From assembly GCA_046154695.1 (NCBI GenBank), contig JBJXFI010000059.1, positions 1-46,190 on the forward strand: a stretch of DNA of 46,190 nt, given 5' to 3'. Position numbers and translations under genes: made by a program. The notes under the pieces are model-generated. The model was not told where the DNA came from and did no database searches. It was given only the letters and a program-made list of their open reading frames with translations. This stretch comes from DALYLB01 sp046154695. GTDB taxonomy: Bacteria; Acidobacteriota; Blastocatellia; RBC074. Below, in pieces: positions 1 through 8,566 of this stretch. The first letter of the stretch is position 1, and each line of letters opens with the position of its first letter.

Positions 1-588
1 GCGGGCGTTCGCGATCAGTATGGGCTGCGGATCGTCACCGAGGCCGTGGATGAACCCTCGCTCGATCTCTGTGAAAAGTACACGGACGTGATTCAGATCG
101 GCACGCGCAACAGCCAGAATTTCAGCCTGCTCAAGCGGGCCGGACAGGCGCGGAAGCCGATTCTGCTCAAGCGGGGAATGTCCTCGACGCTGGAAGAGTT
201 TCTTCTCGCGGCCGAATACATCATGTCCGAGGGGAACTATCAGGTGATCCTCTGCGAGCGCGGAGTCCGCACGTTCGCGGATCATTCGCGCTTCACGCCG
301 GATCTCTCGATCATTCCGGCCGTGCAGGGCCTGTCCCACCTGCCGATCATCTTCGATCCCAGTCACAGCACCGGCAAGCGGGAGACCGTCATTCCGATGG
401 CCCGCGCCGCGGTGGCCGTGGGCGCCGACGGGCTTCTGGTGGATGTGCATCCCTATCCCGAGCGCGCCCTTTGCGACGGACCGCAGGCGCTGCTCTTCGG
501 CATGTTCCGCCGGATGGTCGAAGAGGTTCGCGCCATCGCGGAGATCATCAGGCGCCATGATGAATCGTCGGCCTCCGCTGCCGGATAG
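1..588 (+). CDS. aroF: 3-deoxy-7-phosphoheptulonate synthase (DAHP synthase, type I-beta), 3' part
   Basis: This enzyme condenses phosphoenolpyruvate with erythrose 4-phosphate, the first step of the shikimate pathway, in the cytosol. The reading frame is open from base 1, so the gene begins before the window. The 195 visible codons form the C-terminal half of the TIM barrel. Family motifs seen in order are VIQIGTRNSQNF, KPILLKRG, VILCERGVRTF, LPIIFDPSHSTGKR and GADGLLVDVHPYPERALCDG. The Arg of the LLKRG strand, the Cys-Glu-Arg strand and the DPSH histidine match the substrate and metal residues of the AroF/AroG(Bacillus)-type enzymes. The GTG at 46 is internal and not a start. No upstream gene is visible. 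The next gene converges from the other strand. Confidence 0.93.
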   Translation, partial: AGVRDQYGLRIVTEAVDEPSLDLCEKYTDVIQIGTRNSQNFSLLKRAGQARKPILLKRGMSSTLEEFLLAAEYIMSEGNYQVILCERGVRTFADHSRFTPDLSIIPAVQGLSHLPIIFDPSHSTGKRETVIPMARAAVAVGADGLLVDVHPYPERALCDGPQALLFGMFRRMVEEVRAIAEIIRRHDESSASAAG

Positions 589-653
589 ATCAAAACACGC
601 AACATTGGGACAGGAGGAACGAACCGGCGATTGCCCGAGCCCCCGGGCCAGGC

Positions 654-1907
654 TCACTTCGCCAGTTGCAGATTTCGCCAGGGCGTCTCGGCGAGTTTCG
701 CGCCGGTTTGATCGAGCGCCGAGACGCGCCATTGCAGGACCGCCCCGGGGGCGGTTTCGCCGAGCCAGGAGGGCGCCAGGTAATTGAGCGTCTGCGGCTG
801 CAGCAATGCCGAAAGGATCGACTGTCCCGCCGGATCCACAATCTCCAATCGATAGAGCGCTGCGTCATCCATCCGCGTCCATCGGAACTCGATGGGTTGC
901 CCGGCTCCCATCAGCGCATTCTCCGCCGGCGCGAGCAGGCGCGGCGGAAGGCTGTCGACGGGCTGTCCGCTGCCGACGAAATACCGCAGCACGGGAATCG
1001 GAAATCCGGCAACTGCGCCGCTGTGCACCACACCCGGGCCGACGCCGAGCGCCGACAAATTTGAGTCGGCCTCCTTGTCGTCAGTCGCCTCGATCCGCAG
1101 CAGGACAAGGTACGGACCTTCCAGCGTGACCGGCAGCCGCGAGACATCCGGTCCCGCCAGCGTGTATTTCCCCGTGGGCGCGAGAAAGAGATTGAAGCGG
1201 CTGAGCTGCGTATAGCGGCGCTGCCGCCCGCGCTGTTCGATCGGCAGCGAGGCTTCCGTCAACAGATCGAAATCCTCGGGCAATTCCTGGCCCGGCAGCG
1301 CCACTTCCCACCGTCCGCGCAGCCGGCCCGTGCCGTTGTAGGCGATCTCGGCCCTGATCGCGGGAGGCTTTTCCCCCGGGGCAACCAGCACGATGGCGTT
1401 GTCGGCCGTCCGGCCTTCGAACGAGACTCGGACGTCGGTCAACGCAAACGGCGTTCGCGCTCCGCCGCCCGACAGGCGGCAGGTGACGGGGACATATTCA
1501 TCCGGCCCGCCGGTGGAATTGATGAATCGCCGCACGTAAAAGAAACTGGAGTCCGCGCCATCCTGCGCCGCCTGGTACGCGCGCCGCGCGACCGACGGCG
1601 GGATGGACATAATGTCGGTGAAGCCCAGATTGCCGCTCGATTTCGAAAGATCGAAGCGGCTCGGAAGTGAGCCGAAGATCGTCGCCGGATTGCACCGGAA
1701 CCCATTGTCGGGCGCGGCCGGAATCAGGTCCCCGCACCAGACTCCTTCCGCCGGACGAAAATTCCTGACCGGCCCGAACGTCAAAAAGACCGTCGTCGCG
1801 CCGTTGACGTTGACGTTGACCCCGCTCGGATTGACCCTGATCGTTTGCGCGATTACGCCGGGCGCAAACAGCAGAACGAAGCACAGACCCGCCATGGATT
1901 TTTTCAT
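654..1907 (-). CDS. Exported protein of unknown function with FN3-like C-terminus
   Basis: I do not recognise the family. The 417-residue product starts with a lysine pair and a hydrophobic stretch ending in an Ala-Gln-like cleavage site near residue 20, a clear Sec signal peptide. Residues 22-45 read like a short beta-strand motif rich in Val and Asn. Residues about 315-417 (from DSLPPRLLAP onward, with EFRWTRMDDAALYRLEIVD and LQWRVSALD) look like one fibronectin-type III or Ig-like beta-sandwich. The ATG at 1907 has a GAGGGTG ribosome site just upstream. It is the last gene of a minus-strand run of three exported proteins, 82 bases after the beta-barrel gene, which suggests a shared cell-surface role. 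Confidence 0.75.
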   Translation of the reverse strand: MKKSMAGLCFVLLFAPGVIAQTIRVNPSGVNVNVNGATTVFLTFGPVRNFRPAEGVWCGDLIPAAPDNGFRCNPATIFGSLPSRFDLSKSSGNLGFTDIMSIPPSVARRAYQAAQDGADSSFFYVRRFINSTGGPDEYVPVTCRLSGGGARTPFALTDVRVSFEGRTADNAIVLVAPGEKPPAIRAEIAYNGTGRLRGRWEVALPGQELPEDFDLLTEASLPIEQRGRQRRYTQLSRFNLFLAPTGKYTLAGPDVSRLPVTLEGPYLVLLRIEATDDKEADSNLSALGVGPGVVHSGAVAGFPIPVLRYFVGSGQPVDSLPPRLLAPAENALMGAGQPIEFRWTRMDDAALYRLEIVDPAGQSILSALLQPQTLNYLAPSWLGETAPGAVLQWRVSALDQTGAKLAETPWRNLQLAK

Positions 1908-1960
1908 ACTTCACCCTCAAGACCAGCGCTGTCTCGCTCGCGCTTCTCGCCCATTGACCG

Positions 1961-1979
1961 CCCGCGCTTTCCGCGCGGG
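1961..1979. terminator. Small GC-rich hairpin after the barrel gene
   Basis: The arms CCCGCGC and GCGCGGG are separated by five bases. The hairpin lies between the stop of the 755-residue protein and the start of the next minus-strand gene. There is no T-run, so it may only pause transcription or protect the mRNA end. Confidence 0.35.
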
Positions 1980-1989
1980 GAGTCCCAAC

Positions 1990-4257
1990 CTAAAAGAAGA
2001 CGAAATTGATCCCGCTGTTGAGCGTTTTCAACCGGGTCAGGTTATCGAGGCCGAATGCGAAATCCCGCGTGCGGGCATAGCGATCGGCATACCGTAGGAA
2101 GAACTGTCCCTGCATCTTTCGCCAGCCGGCTTCGCCGCGGGTGAACTGATACGACCATTGCAGGTCGAATTCGGTGTTGCGATTCCGGGTGGTGCGGGCC
2201 AGGTCGCCCGCCAGCGTGTTCGAAACGATCGCGTTGATCGTCATTCTCGGCGTCAACCGCCAGTTGGTGTTGATGCCCGCGCGAAGCGTTCGATCAATGC
2301 GGCGCATCTCGAAGTTCCTCGCGCTTTCGACGTTCAGGTCGAAGTTGAGGTCGAACGCCGCATGCGGCGTCAGGCCGAGGATGAGTCCATTGATCCGATT
2401 CCGCAGATCGGCGGCCGCGCGGCCGGGCTGGCGATTGTCCTGGAGCGATTGGTTGAATCGATAGGTCAATCGCCAGGCTTGAAACTGCCATTCGGAGCTG
2501 AAGTCGTGATTCGTGCTGATCTGATCGGGAACCTGACTGTTGCTGTCGAATCCGGCGTTGAGCGGAAACGCGCGGCCGCGCTGATGCACCCGGTTGAAGT
2601 TGTACGCCAGCCGCGGCAGCCAGATGGATGGAATCGCCGGCTGCCCCGATGCCTCTCCCGGTGTTTGATTAGCGGAAGCGGAGGGTTTCGCCGCGAAGGC
2701 GCGAAGGGACGCCAGCGGAACGCTGACGATTACCGCATACCGTTGCGACTGCGTCCGAAGCAGCGACGGGATATCGGCCAGATTGTCGTAAAACCGCTGA
2801 TGCGAAACCGTGGCCGTGATCTCGCCGATGCCGCCCGTCATTTCAACTTCGTTCTGCATTCGATCGGCCTGGGTCGAGACCGCCACGCTGCGGAAGAGCG
2901 GCGCGACCCGTTCGTGGCGAACGTTGAGCGTCAGATTGGCGGCGATCGTTTCGCTCAGCTTCAGATTCTGGAACACGGCGATGCTCGCATCCAGGTAGTG
3001 GGCGTTCCGCGCGGTCTCCCGCACCGGAACCACCGGCAGGTCCCGGTTGAGCAGCGGATCGACGGGATTGTCGAAGCGGCTGCGGGTAAACCCGGCATCG
3101 ATTTTCAGCCGCTGCGCCTTATCCGTCGCGGCCAGGCGCAGACTCGCGCCCTTGCTCCGCTCCGCGTCATTGATCACGCCCTGGTTGAACCCCGCGACCG
3201 GCAGCAGCGAGCCGTGCAGCGCGGCGGCCTCCACGCGAAGGCCGCCCGGCCGTTTGGCGAGCAGCTCCAATCCGAGCGTCGTGGTGACGATCTGATGTTT
3301 GCGCAGGTTGAGGCCGAAAAAGTTGCTCCACCCGACGGTGTTGGTTCCGTTGATTGCCGCCATCGACAGGTCGGCGCGTTTGCCGACCGGCACCGTGAAG
3401 GTGAGCCCACGGCTGCCGTAGCTGTTGATTAAATGGCGATTGGCGCCGAACGACGTGTGGCCGGCCTGAAATTTCGCGCTGCCCATTTGAAACTGCATCA
3501 GGTAGCTCGGCAGATCGAATTGCGGCGCGTCCGCGCCCCGGTCGCCGAACCGCAGCGCCTCTTTCGCATAACTCGATCCGACCAGGTCGAATTGATTCTG
3601 GTTGCCGAACCATTTGTGGGAGATTTCCGATTTCAGGCTTGCCTGGAGCGTCAGGTCGGCAAAGGCCGGCCTTTCGGGGCGGTTGGATGCCGGGAAATAC
3701 CGTGCGCCCATTTGTGATTTCATCCCCAGCGTCAGCGAGGGCGTGAAGGTATATTTTTTCGCAGCGGCGGGTTGAGCCGCCTCGGCGGCAGGTGGCTGCG
3801 CCTGTCCGGCGGGTTGGGGCGCGCCCGCGAGCGCCGCCGCTTTCACGCGAAGCGTCAACTGCGTAAGTTCACGCCATTCATTCGACGGCGAAACCAGAAA
3901 GACCCGGATCGGCGATTCGCCCGCGGGCAAGGGGAGGATCCGAGGAAGGTAGCTGAAACTGTTTCCGATGGGCGTGAACAGATTGGTGAAATCCGTCTGC
4001 CCGATCAATACCGCCAGTCTCCCTTCCGTCATTGGCAGGGGACGGCTCAGATTCAGCGTGATCACGAAGCCCGGCGCAACCTCCTGATCGGTCAGGTTGC
4101 TCGTCACGACCAGTTCCTGCCGCGGCAATGCGCTGGATGGGCTGCTCGCGCCTCGCTCCGCCGCCCGCGATGTGATCGCCAACGCCGCTGCGAAGATGAC
4201 GAATCCGACAAGTGCGATGCTTCGCCGAGATGAAGGGTTGATGATTCTTTCTCTCAT
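1990..4257 (-). CDS. Probable outer-membrane beta-barrel protein
   Basis: The 755-residue product has an N-terminal hydrophobic signal (about residues 13-32) after a basic start. A soluble region of about 120 residues follows, then an Ala/Pro/Gln-rich linker (about 140-168). The remaining 580 residues alternate polar and hydrophobic positions with many aromatic, Asn and Arg residues, as in porin-like strands. The protein ends GINFVFF, and a terminal Phe is the usual BAM-recognition signal of outer-membrane barrels. I infer an outer-membrane location. The substrate or ligand is unknown. A start at 4257 fits the signal peptide and has AGGATGGGA upstream. It lies between two other exported proteins on the same strand. 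An alternative is a surface protein with repeated beta-strands that is not a pore. Confidence 0.75.
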   Translation of the reverse strand: MRERIINPSSRRSIALVGFVIFAAALAITSRAAERGASSPSSALPRQELVVTSNLTDQEVAPGFVITLNLSRPLPMTEGRLAVLIGQTDFTNLFTPIGNSFSYLPRILPLPAGESPIRVFLVSPSNEWRELTQLTLRVKAAALAGAPQPAGQAQPPAAEAAQPAAAKKYTFTPSLTLGMKSQMGARYFPASNRPERPAFADLTLQASLKSEISHKWFGNQNQFDLVGSSYAKEALRFGDRGADAPQFDLPSYLMQFQMGSAKFQAGHTSFGANRHLINSYGSRGLTFTVPVGKRADLSMAAINGTNTVGWSNFFGLNLRKHQIVTTTLGLELLAKRPGGLRVEAAALHGSLLPVAGFNQGVINDAERSKGASLRLAATDKAQRLKIDAGFTRSRFDNPVDPLLNRDLPVVPVRETARNAHYLDASIAVFQNLKLSETIAANLTLNVRHERVAPLFRSVAVSTQADRMQNEVEMTGGIGEITATVSHQRFYDNLADIPSLLRTQSQRYAVIVSVPLASLRAFAAKPSASANQTPGEASGQPAIPSIWLPRLAYNFNRVHQRGRAFPLNAGFDSNSQVPDQISTNHDFSSEWQFQAWRLTYRFNQSLQDNRQPGRAAADLRNRINGLILGLTPHAAFDLNFDLNVESARNFEMRRIDRTLRAGINTNWRLTPRMTINAIVSNTLAGDLARTTRNRNTEFDLQWSYQFTRGEAGWRKMQGQFFLRYADRYARTRDFAFGLDNLTRLKTLNSGINFVFF

Positions 4258-4333
4258 AAACGTCCCATCCTGCCGTTAGCATGTTTCATTTTCCCGAAAA
4301 ACGAATGGCAAGGCTTGAATGCAAAAACCCATA

Positions 4334-4390
4334 AAGCCGCGGGAAGAGGCATGCGGAGGCAGCGTTGCCGCGCATGCATTCCCGTGGCTT
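4334..4390 (-). terminator. Imperfect hairpin with T-rich tail (minus strand)
   Basis: The arms around AAGCCGCGGGAA (4334-4345) and TTCCCGTGGCTT (4379-4390) pair with one mismatch and continue inward imperfectly. On the minus strand the hairpin follows the stop of the 149-residue gene and runs into TTTATGGGTTTTTG, as in an intrinsic terminator. It also resembles the 'cacgaagccgc' type of intergenic repeat seen near 18330. Confidence 0.5.
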
Positions 4391-4417
4391 CGTGGATGAG
4401 GTTTTCAAGCCGGTTGG

Positions 4418-4867
4418 TCAGCGGGTCTCGGCGGTCGCGTTGGCCGTCGCCGTGATCTGCGGATCGATTGGAACAGCCGTTGCGACGACGGTGGCGGTAA
4501 TCACCGTGGGTCTGTCCCTGCGCGCCAGGGGAGCGGCCACGCTGATCGCCGTGTTGGCCTGCGTCGAGTTTCCGGGGACGCTCTCGATCTTCTGTTTGGT
4601 GCTGCCATCCGCCAGGGTGAAGTTGAACGTGACGCGGAACCCCTGAATCCGGTAGCAGGGCGGCACGTTATCGACGCTCCAACTGACCCTCGCCCCCGTG
4701 GGATTCGCGGGCGTGCCCTGCAGAATCGGATTGTTGACCGACAGTCTGACCCTGCAGTCCTGGGTCATCGCCGCCGAAGCGGATGTCGTGCCGCCGGGCG
4801 AGAATCCCCAGACGAGCAGCGCCGCAAGTGAAACGATCGAAAACAACATAAGACTTTTTCGAAACAT
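4418..4867 (-). CDS. Small exported protein of unknown function
   Basis: This is a 149-residue product. Residues 1-33 form a signal peptide (basic FRK, a hydrophobic core, then an Ala/Ser-rich end near SASAA). The mature part has two cysteines (around QDCRVRL and PPCYRIQ) that could form a disulfide. It reads as one beta-sandwich of Ig/FN3 type, with strands such as GARVSWSVDN, GFRVTFNFTLADG and TVITATVVATA. The ATG at 4867 is preceded by AAGGAG at good spacing. It is the first gene of the minus-strand exported cluster and is divergent from the sigma factor gene. No function can be assigned; it may be a surface or matrix component. Confidence 0.72.
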   Translation of the reverse strand: MFRKSLMLFSIVSLAALLVWGFSPGGTTSASAAMTQDCRVRLSVNNPILQGTPANPTGARVSWSVDNVPPCYRIQGFRVTFNFTLADGSTKQKIESVPGNSTQANTAISVAAPLARRDRPTVITATVVATAVPIDPQITATANATAETR

Positions 4868-5267
4868 GGTTATTCTCCTTGCTGTGAGCCGGGACGCGGA
4901 TTGGCCGGAGAGGCTGCGCTGTCAACGCCGCAGTCCTCCGCGCTCCGCGTGTCCGGCTGGATTAAGTTATCAATTGGTATGGCCGAAAGGGGGCGGCCTT
5001 CTCTTGTCATCTCTTTCTCATCGACCTCTACTGGCGCCGTTGATAAAAACATGTCGCGGTTATTTTCTGTTTTTGTCGTTTTCGATATAGTTTGAAATCC
5101 GGAGGAGGATTTTTTGCGCCCCCCGCCCAACGGGCAGGGCGCGATCAGCCTGGCAAAATGAGTGTGCGAGGATTACAGTTCAAGCTAATCCTGCTGAAAA
5201 TTTGGCGATCTCCGGAAGGTCATTGGAGAAGATGGGTTTCTGAGCATTCGCTCTTCTCAAGGTTCTT
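4868..5267. other. 400-base divergent intergenic region
   Basis: It separates the exported-protein cluster (minus) from the sigma factor (plus). It is more AT-rich than its surroundings. A TATAGT at 5086-5091 could be a -10 box for the sigma gene, but the matching -35 is poor. A GC-rich imperfect hairpin lies near 5117-5143. No convincing gene was seen. Confidence 0.4.
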
Positions 5268-5864
5268 ATGAGCAGCCCACTGCCTCAAGAGAAGAAATGG
5301 AGTCTGACCCAGGAGGCGTTTGATCGCCTGCTGTCCTGTCTGGACGTCGATCGCGAGCACGCCGGCGACCTGTACATCAAACTGCGCGGCAAGCTGATCA
5401 GCTACTTTTCCTGCCGTGACTGCCCTTTCCCCGAAGACCATGCCGACGAAACGATCAATCGTGTGGCCCGGAAACTGGAGTCGGGCGGAGAGATTCGCGA
5501 GCTTTCCACTTATGTTTACGGCGTGGCCCGGCTGCTGCTGCTCGAAATCCTCAAGGAACGCGGCAAGCGGCAAGCGGCCATCGAGCATCTTTCCCGCACC
5601 CGGGCCGATTCACCCACGGAGGAGGACGAGGATGAGCGCCTGGCGTGCTTCAATCGCTGCCTGCCGGGGCTGAATGAGGAGGACCGCTGCCTGATCACGA
5701 AATATTACGAAGGGGAGCAGCGCGTGAAGATCGAGAATCGGGAGCGGCTGGCTCAACAGCTCGGGATTTCGCAAAACGCGCTGCGGATTCGGGCGTACCG
5801 GTTGAGAATGACGGTTGAAAAATGCGTCAGCCGATGTATGCGCGGCGGCGCAAAAAAGAGTTGA
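5268..5864 (+). CDS. Sigma-70 family (ECF-like) RNA polymerase sigma factor
   Basis: The 198-residue product has region 2 at about residues 45-105 (DHADETINRVARKLESG, then LSTYVYGVARLLLLEILKER) and region 4 at about 125-190. Region 4 carries a helix-turn-helix around ERLAQQLGISQNALRIRAYRL. The length suits an ECF sigma lacking regions 1 and 3. It probably directs transcription of a small local regulon. The next gene, 48 bases downstream, encodes a membrane-anchored protein of the anti-sigma type, and an exported protein and a TPR-CHAT protease follow. The start ATG at 5268 has only a weak AAGG upstream. The exact ECF group cannot be assigned by eye. Confidence 0.88.
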   Translation: MSSPLPQEKKWSLTQEAFDRLLSCLDVDREHAGDLYIKLRGKLISYFSCRDCPFPEDHADETINRVARKLESGGEIRELSTYVYGVARLLLLEILKERGKRQAAIEHLSRTRADSPTEEDEDERLACFNRCLPGLNEEDRCLITKYYEGEQRVKIENRERLAQQLGISQNALRIRAYRLRMTVEKCVSRCMRGGAKKS

Positions 5865-5912
5865 AACAAAAATGCTCTTCTTGCCAGTAGCGGGTGAAAA
5901 GGACTATTCCCG

Positions 5913-6872
5913 ATGAACAAAATGGCCGAGGAACAATTGCTGACGAGCTATCTGCTCGGCGACCTGCCCGAGGAGGAGCAGGCGCGCATCGAGGAGCGGA
6001 TATTCGCGGATGACGATTTTTACGAACAGATCGAGGCGGCGACGGCCGAACTTGCCGACGATTATGCGCGAGGAGAGCTGACTCCCCGGGAACGGGTGCG
6101 CTACGAGCAGCGTTTCCTGTTTTCGGAAAGCGGCCGCGAACGCGCCGCATTCGCCAGGACGATGGCCAGAGCTTTTGACAAAGCGCCGGCGGCGGCGGCG
6201 AATGAAACGAGTTCGTGGAGGCAATCCATCCGGGCGTTTTTCCGCGGGCGTCCGATATCGCTGCAGTTTTCGATGGCGGCGGTGATGCTGGCGCTGGCCC
6301 TCGGCATCGGTTGGGTGATCCGGCAGAACCTGGCTCTTCGGTCACAGCTCGATCATTCGAGAGCAGAACAGGCCCGGCTGCAACGACAGGCGGATCTCGC
6401 GACGGAAAGGCAGCGAGCGCGCGGCGAAGAACTGCGCGCCGCGCTGGAACGGGAGCGGGTCGAACGGGAGAAGCTTCAAAAAGAGCTCGACCAGGCGCGC
6501 GTCCCGCAATCGCCGCCCGCGATTCCCGCTTTTGTCTCCTTCCTGCTCACGCCCGGCCTCACCCGGGGCAGCGACGAGCCCGAGAAACTGGTCGTCCCGG
6601 CCGCCGCGCGACAAATCCGGCTGCGGCTCGACACCGGCGGCGATGACGACTATCGAAGTTTCCACGCCGAGATCCGCGCCAGGCGCGGCGCGCTGGTCTG
6701 GAGTCAGGCCGGCATTTCCGCGCGAGCGGCGGCCTCGGGCACGATCATCCCGCTCATCGTTCCCACCGGCGCGCTCCCTCCCGGAGAGTATGAGCTGACG
6801 CTCCAGGGCGTCGTTCGCCGCGGCGAGGCGCGAGTGATCGGGTATTACTATTTCAACATTCTCAGGAACTGA
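5913..6872 (+). CDS. Membrane-anchored probable anti-sigma factor
   Basis: This is a 319-residue protein. Residues 5-95 are acidic and helical (LLTSYLLGDLPEEEQARIEERIF and following), like the cytoplasmic anti-sigma domain of acidobacterial sigma partners. There is no CHCC zinc motif. One membrane helix spans about residues 116-136. A charged coiled coil covers about 140-197, and a beta-rich domain ends the protein (about 200-319). By analogy, the N-terminal part would hold the upstream sigma factor and the outer part would sense a periplasmic signal. Its position directly after a sigma gene supports this, but the role is inferred. AAAAGGA precedes the ATG at 5913. Confidence 0.68.
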   Translation: MNKMAEEQLLTSYLLGDLPEEEQARIEERIFADDDFYEQIEAATAELADDYARGELTPRERVRYEQRFLFSESGRERAAFARTMARAFDKAPAAAANETSSWRQSIRAFFRGRPISLQFSMAAVMLALALGIGWVIRQNLALRSQLDHSRAEQARLQRQADLATERQRARGEELRAALERERVEREKLQKELDQARVPQSPPAIPAFVSFLLTPGLTRGSDEPEKLVVPAAARQIRLRLDTGGDDDYRSFHAEIRARRGALVWSQAGISARAAASGTIIPLIVPTGALPPGEYELTLQGVVRRGEARVIGYYYFNILRN

Positions 6873-7070
6873 GCGGTCGCAAGCCTATCGCCCGCGCGGA
6901 TCATCCCCATCCCCCCGTCCCAGCCCGCAAAAAATACTGAAACACTTTTGATCTATCCGCCAGTTCGGTGTGGAAACGAAGAGACCGGCGGCAATGTCTG
7001 CCGTGGAGGGAGTCATTGCGCGAAAAGTTCGACGCATCGCACCGCGATGCATAACAAAGGAGAACGGATC

Positions 7071-8345
7071 ATGACAAGAGTGTATAAATTCAAGATAACA
7101 GCCATCGCGCTGGCGGCGACCCTGGCCTGCGCACTGACGATTGCGAGCGATCATTCCATCGGAACGGCCAATGCGCAAAGCATTCCGCCCGCGGTCCAGC
7201 AACTCATCAATCAGGCATTTCAGACGGTTGCGAGCATCGTCATCAACAATGCCAACAAGATCGATCAATGGAAGAACGAGGCCATCGCGGCGGGAAAGAA
7301 GACCGTGAGCGACTTCACCTCTTGTCCGAGTCCGGCGGCGCAAACCTTGTATAACGATCTGAAGACCAGGCGCCCCGGGCTCAATCAGGTGATCGCGGAC
7401 GCCACGGCCGCGGATCAGCAGGCGGTTCAGGCTCGGGCAACTTGCAGGAACTCCGTGCCAAACAACGCGGCTTTCAAGACGGCCTGCGACGCCGCCTACA
7501 ACAACCTGCCTTTCGCCGGGATCAAGGCGTCCGCGCAGGCCGCATTGGTCAGCGTCAATGCGGCAATCGAATCGCTCAAGGCTCTCAAGTGTGTCTCGGG
7601 CTGCGCCAAGACGGCCTCCATCATCTTTCCGACGGTCAGCGTGTCGCCGACCGCGCCGAAGGGGGCGAACGTGACGGTTTGCAGCCAGTGGGAGCAGGGG
7701 CAGTTCAGCTTCAACTCGGATTCCGGCAATGGCGAACTGAGCGCGTCGGTCGAGGCCAAGCTGCCTAAATGCAAACAGACGAAGACCTATCCGCTGGCCG
7801 CGTGCGAATGGAACCTGCAGACCATCCTCTCGAACCTGAAACTTCTGCAGATGGTTCCGCCGGAGGTGACGGTTCCCAAGGCCACGCTCGAGATTCCGAA
7901 TCAAAGCGTTCAGATCCTCAATGGTCTCAACCAGGGCGCCTGCACCCAGCCGTTTTCGGTCTGCAAGCAGATCAGCGGATCGGCCAATTTTACATTCACG
8001 CTGGGAGCGGATCCGGTCGCCAGCCTGAAAAACGCCATGCAAAGCGTTTCGACGAGCTGCACGCAGCAGGTCACCGTCGGATGTTTGAATCCTCCATTCG
8101 GTCTCACGCCGAGCTACACGACGGTTCAGATTCCCGATGTGACCAAGGCCAAGCTCACCTGGACGGGCGGTGTCGGAGTCAAAGGCGGTTCGATTACCGT
8201 TGATCTGACCAGGTTCGAGACCGGATGCACGCCGAAACCGCTGCTTTTCCCCTCGATGCCCAAAATCAGCGTCGGCAAGCAGAAGGTCAACTTCCCATTC
8301 CTGTGCGAACAGCCGCAGTACTCGAATGTCGTGGCCAATCAATAG
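7071..8345 (+). CDS. Cysteine-rich exported protein of unknown function
   Basis: I do not recognise the family. I place the start at the ATG at 7071 because AAAGGAG lies eight bases before it and a normal signal peptide follows (TRVYKFK, then a hydrophobic core, ending near ANAQS). Longer in-frame starts read through the untranslated leader. The 424-residue product has 14 cysteines after the signal peptide, an even number that suits disulfides. The first third is helical (VQQLINQAFQTVASIVINNANK); the rest is beta-rich with Lys-Pro-type loops. It sits between the sigma/anti-sigma pair and the TPR-CHAT protease, so it may be part of the same response, as a substrate, ligand or effector of the protease. 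That is inference from position only. Confidence 0.72.
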   Translation: MTRVYKFKITAIALAATLACALTIASDHSIGTANAQSIPPAVQQLINQAFQTVASIVINNANKIDQWKNEAIAAGKKTVSDFTSCPSPAAQTLYNDLKTRRPGLNQVIADATAADQQAVQARATCRNSVPNNAAFKTACDAAYNNLPFAGIKASAQAALVSVNAAIESLKALKCVSGCAKTASIIFPTVSVSPTAPKGANVTVCSQWEQGQFSFNSDSGNGELSASVEAKLPKCKQTKTYPLAACEWNLQTILSNLKLLQMVPPEVTVPKATLEIPNQSVQILNGLNQGACTQPFSVCKQISGSANFTFTLGADPVASLKNAMQSVSTSCTQQVTVGCLNPPFGLTPSYTTVQIPDVTKAKLTWTGGVGVKGGSITVDLTRFETGCTPKPLLFPSMPKISVGKQKVNFPFLCEQPQYSNVVANQ

Positions 8346-8352
8346 CCAAAAT

Positions 8353-8392
8353 GGCGGCGAATCATGCGAACTCGTTCGTGTGATTCGCCGCC
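8353..8392. terminator. Strong hairpin after the cysteine-rich protein gene
   Basis: The arms GGCGGCGAATCA (8353-8364) and TGATTCGCCGCC (8381-8392) pair perfectly over 12 bases. The inner bases pair partly. It starts 7 bases after the stop codon. No T-run follows (CAGGGAAAA instead), so it is a likely pause or mRNA-stability element, or a rho-dependent end. Confidence 0.55.
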
Positions 8393-8566
8393 AGGGAAAA
8401 GGGGAGGAAAGGAGAAGGCCGGCGCAATCGTTCTGATCCACGCACATGCAATTGACGAATTGAGCCAGACGGGCGATCTTGGCTCCGGTTCAACGAAAAT
8501 CTGAATTGGCCAAGGCGATTGGCCCGTAATTTTGGGACAAGATGCACCGATCAGAGAGGAGGAACC

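Noticed and set aside
5095..5114. Intrinsic terminator AAATCC-GGAGGA-GGATTTTTT
   Set aside because: The six-base AT-rich stem is weak, and no gene ends upstream of it on that strand.
6885..8447. Long minus-strand open frame (520 codons) over the Cys-rich protein gene
   Set aside because: No signal, domain or ribosome site; it is the GC-rich shadow of the plus-strand gene, which has a signal peptide and Shine-Dalgarno site.
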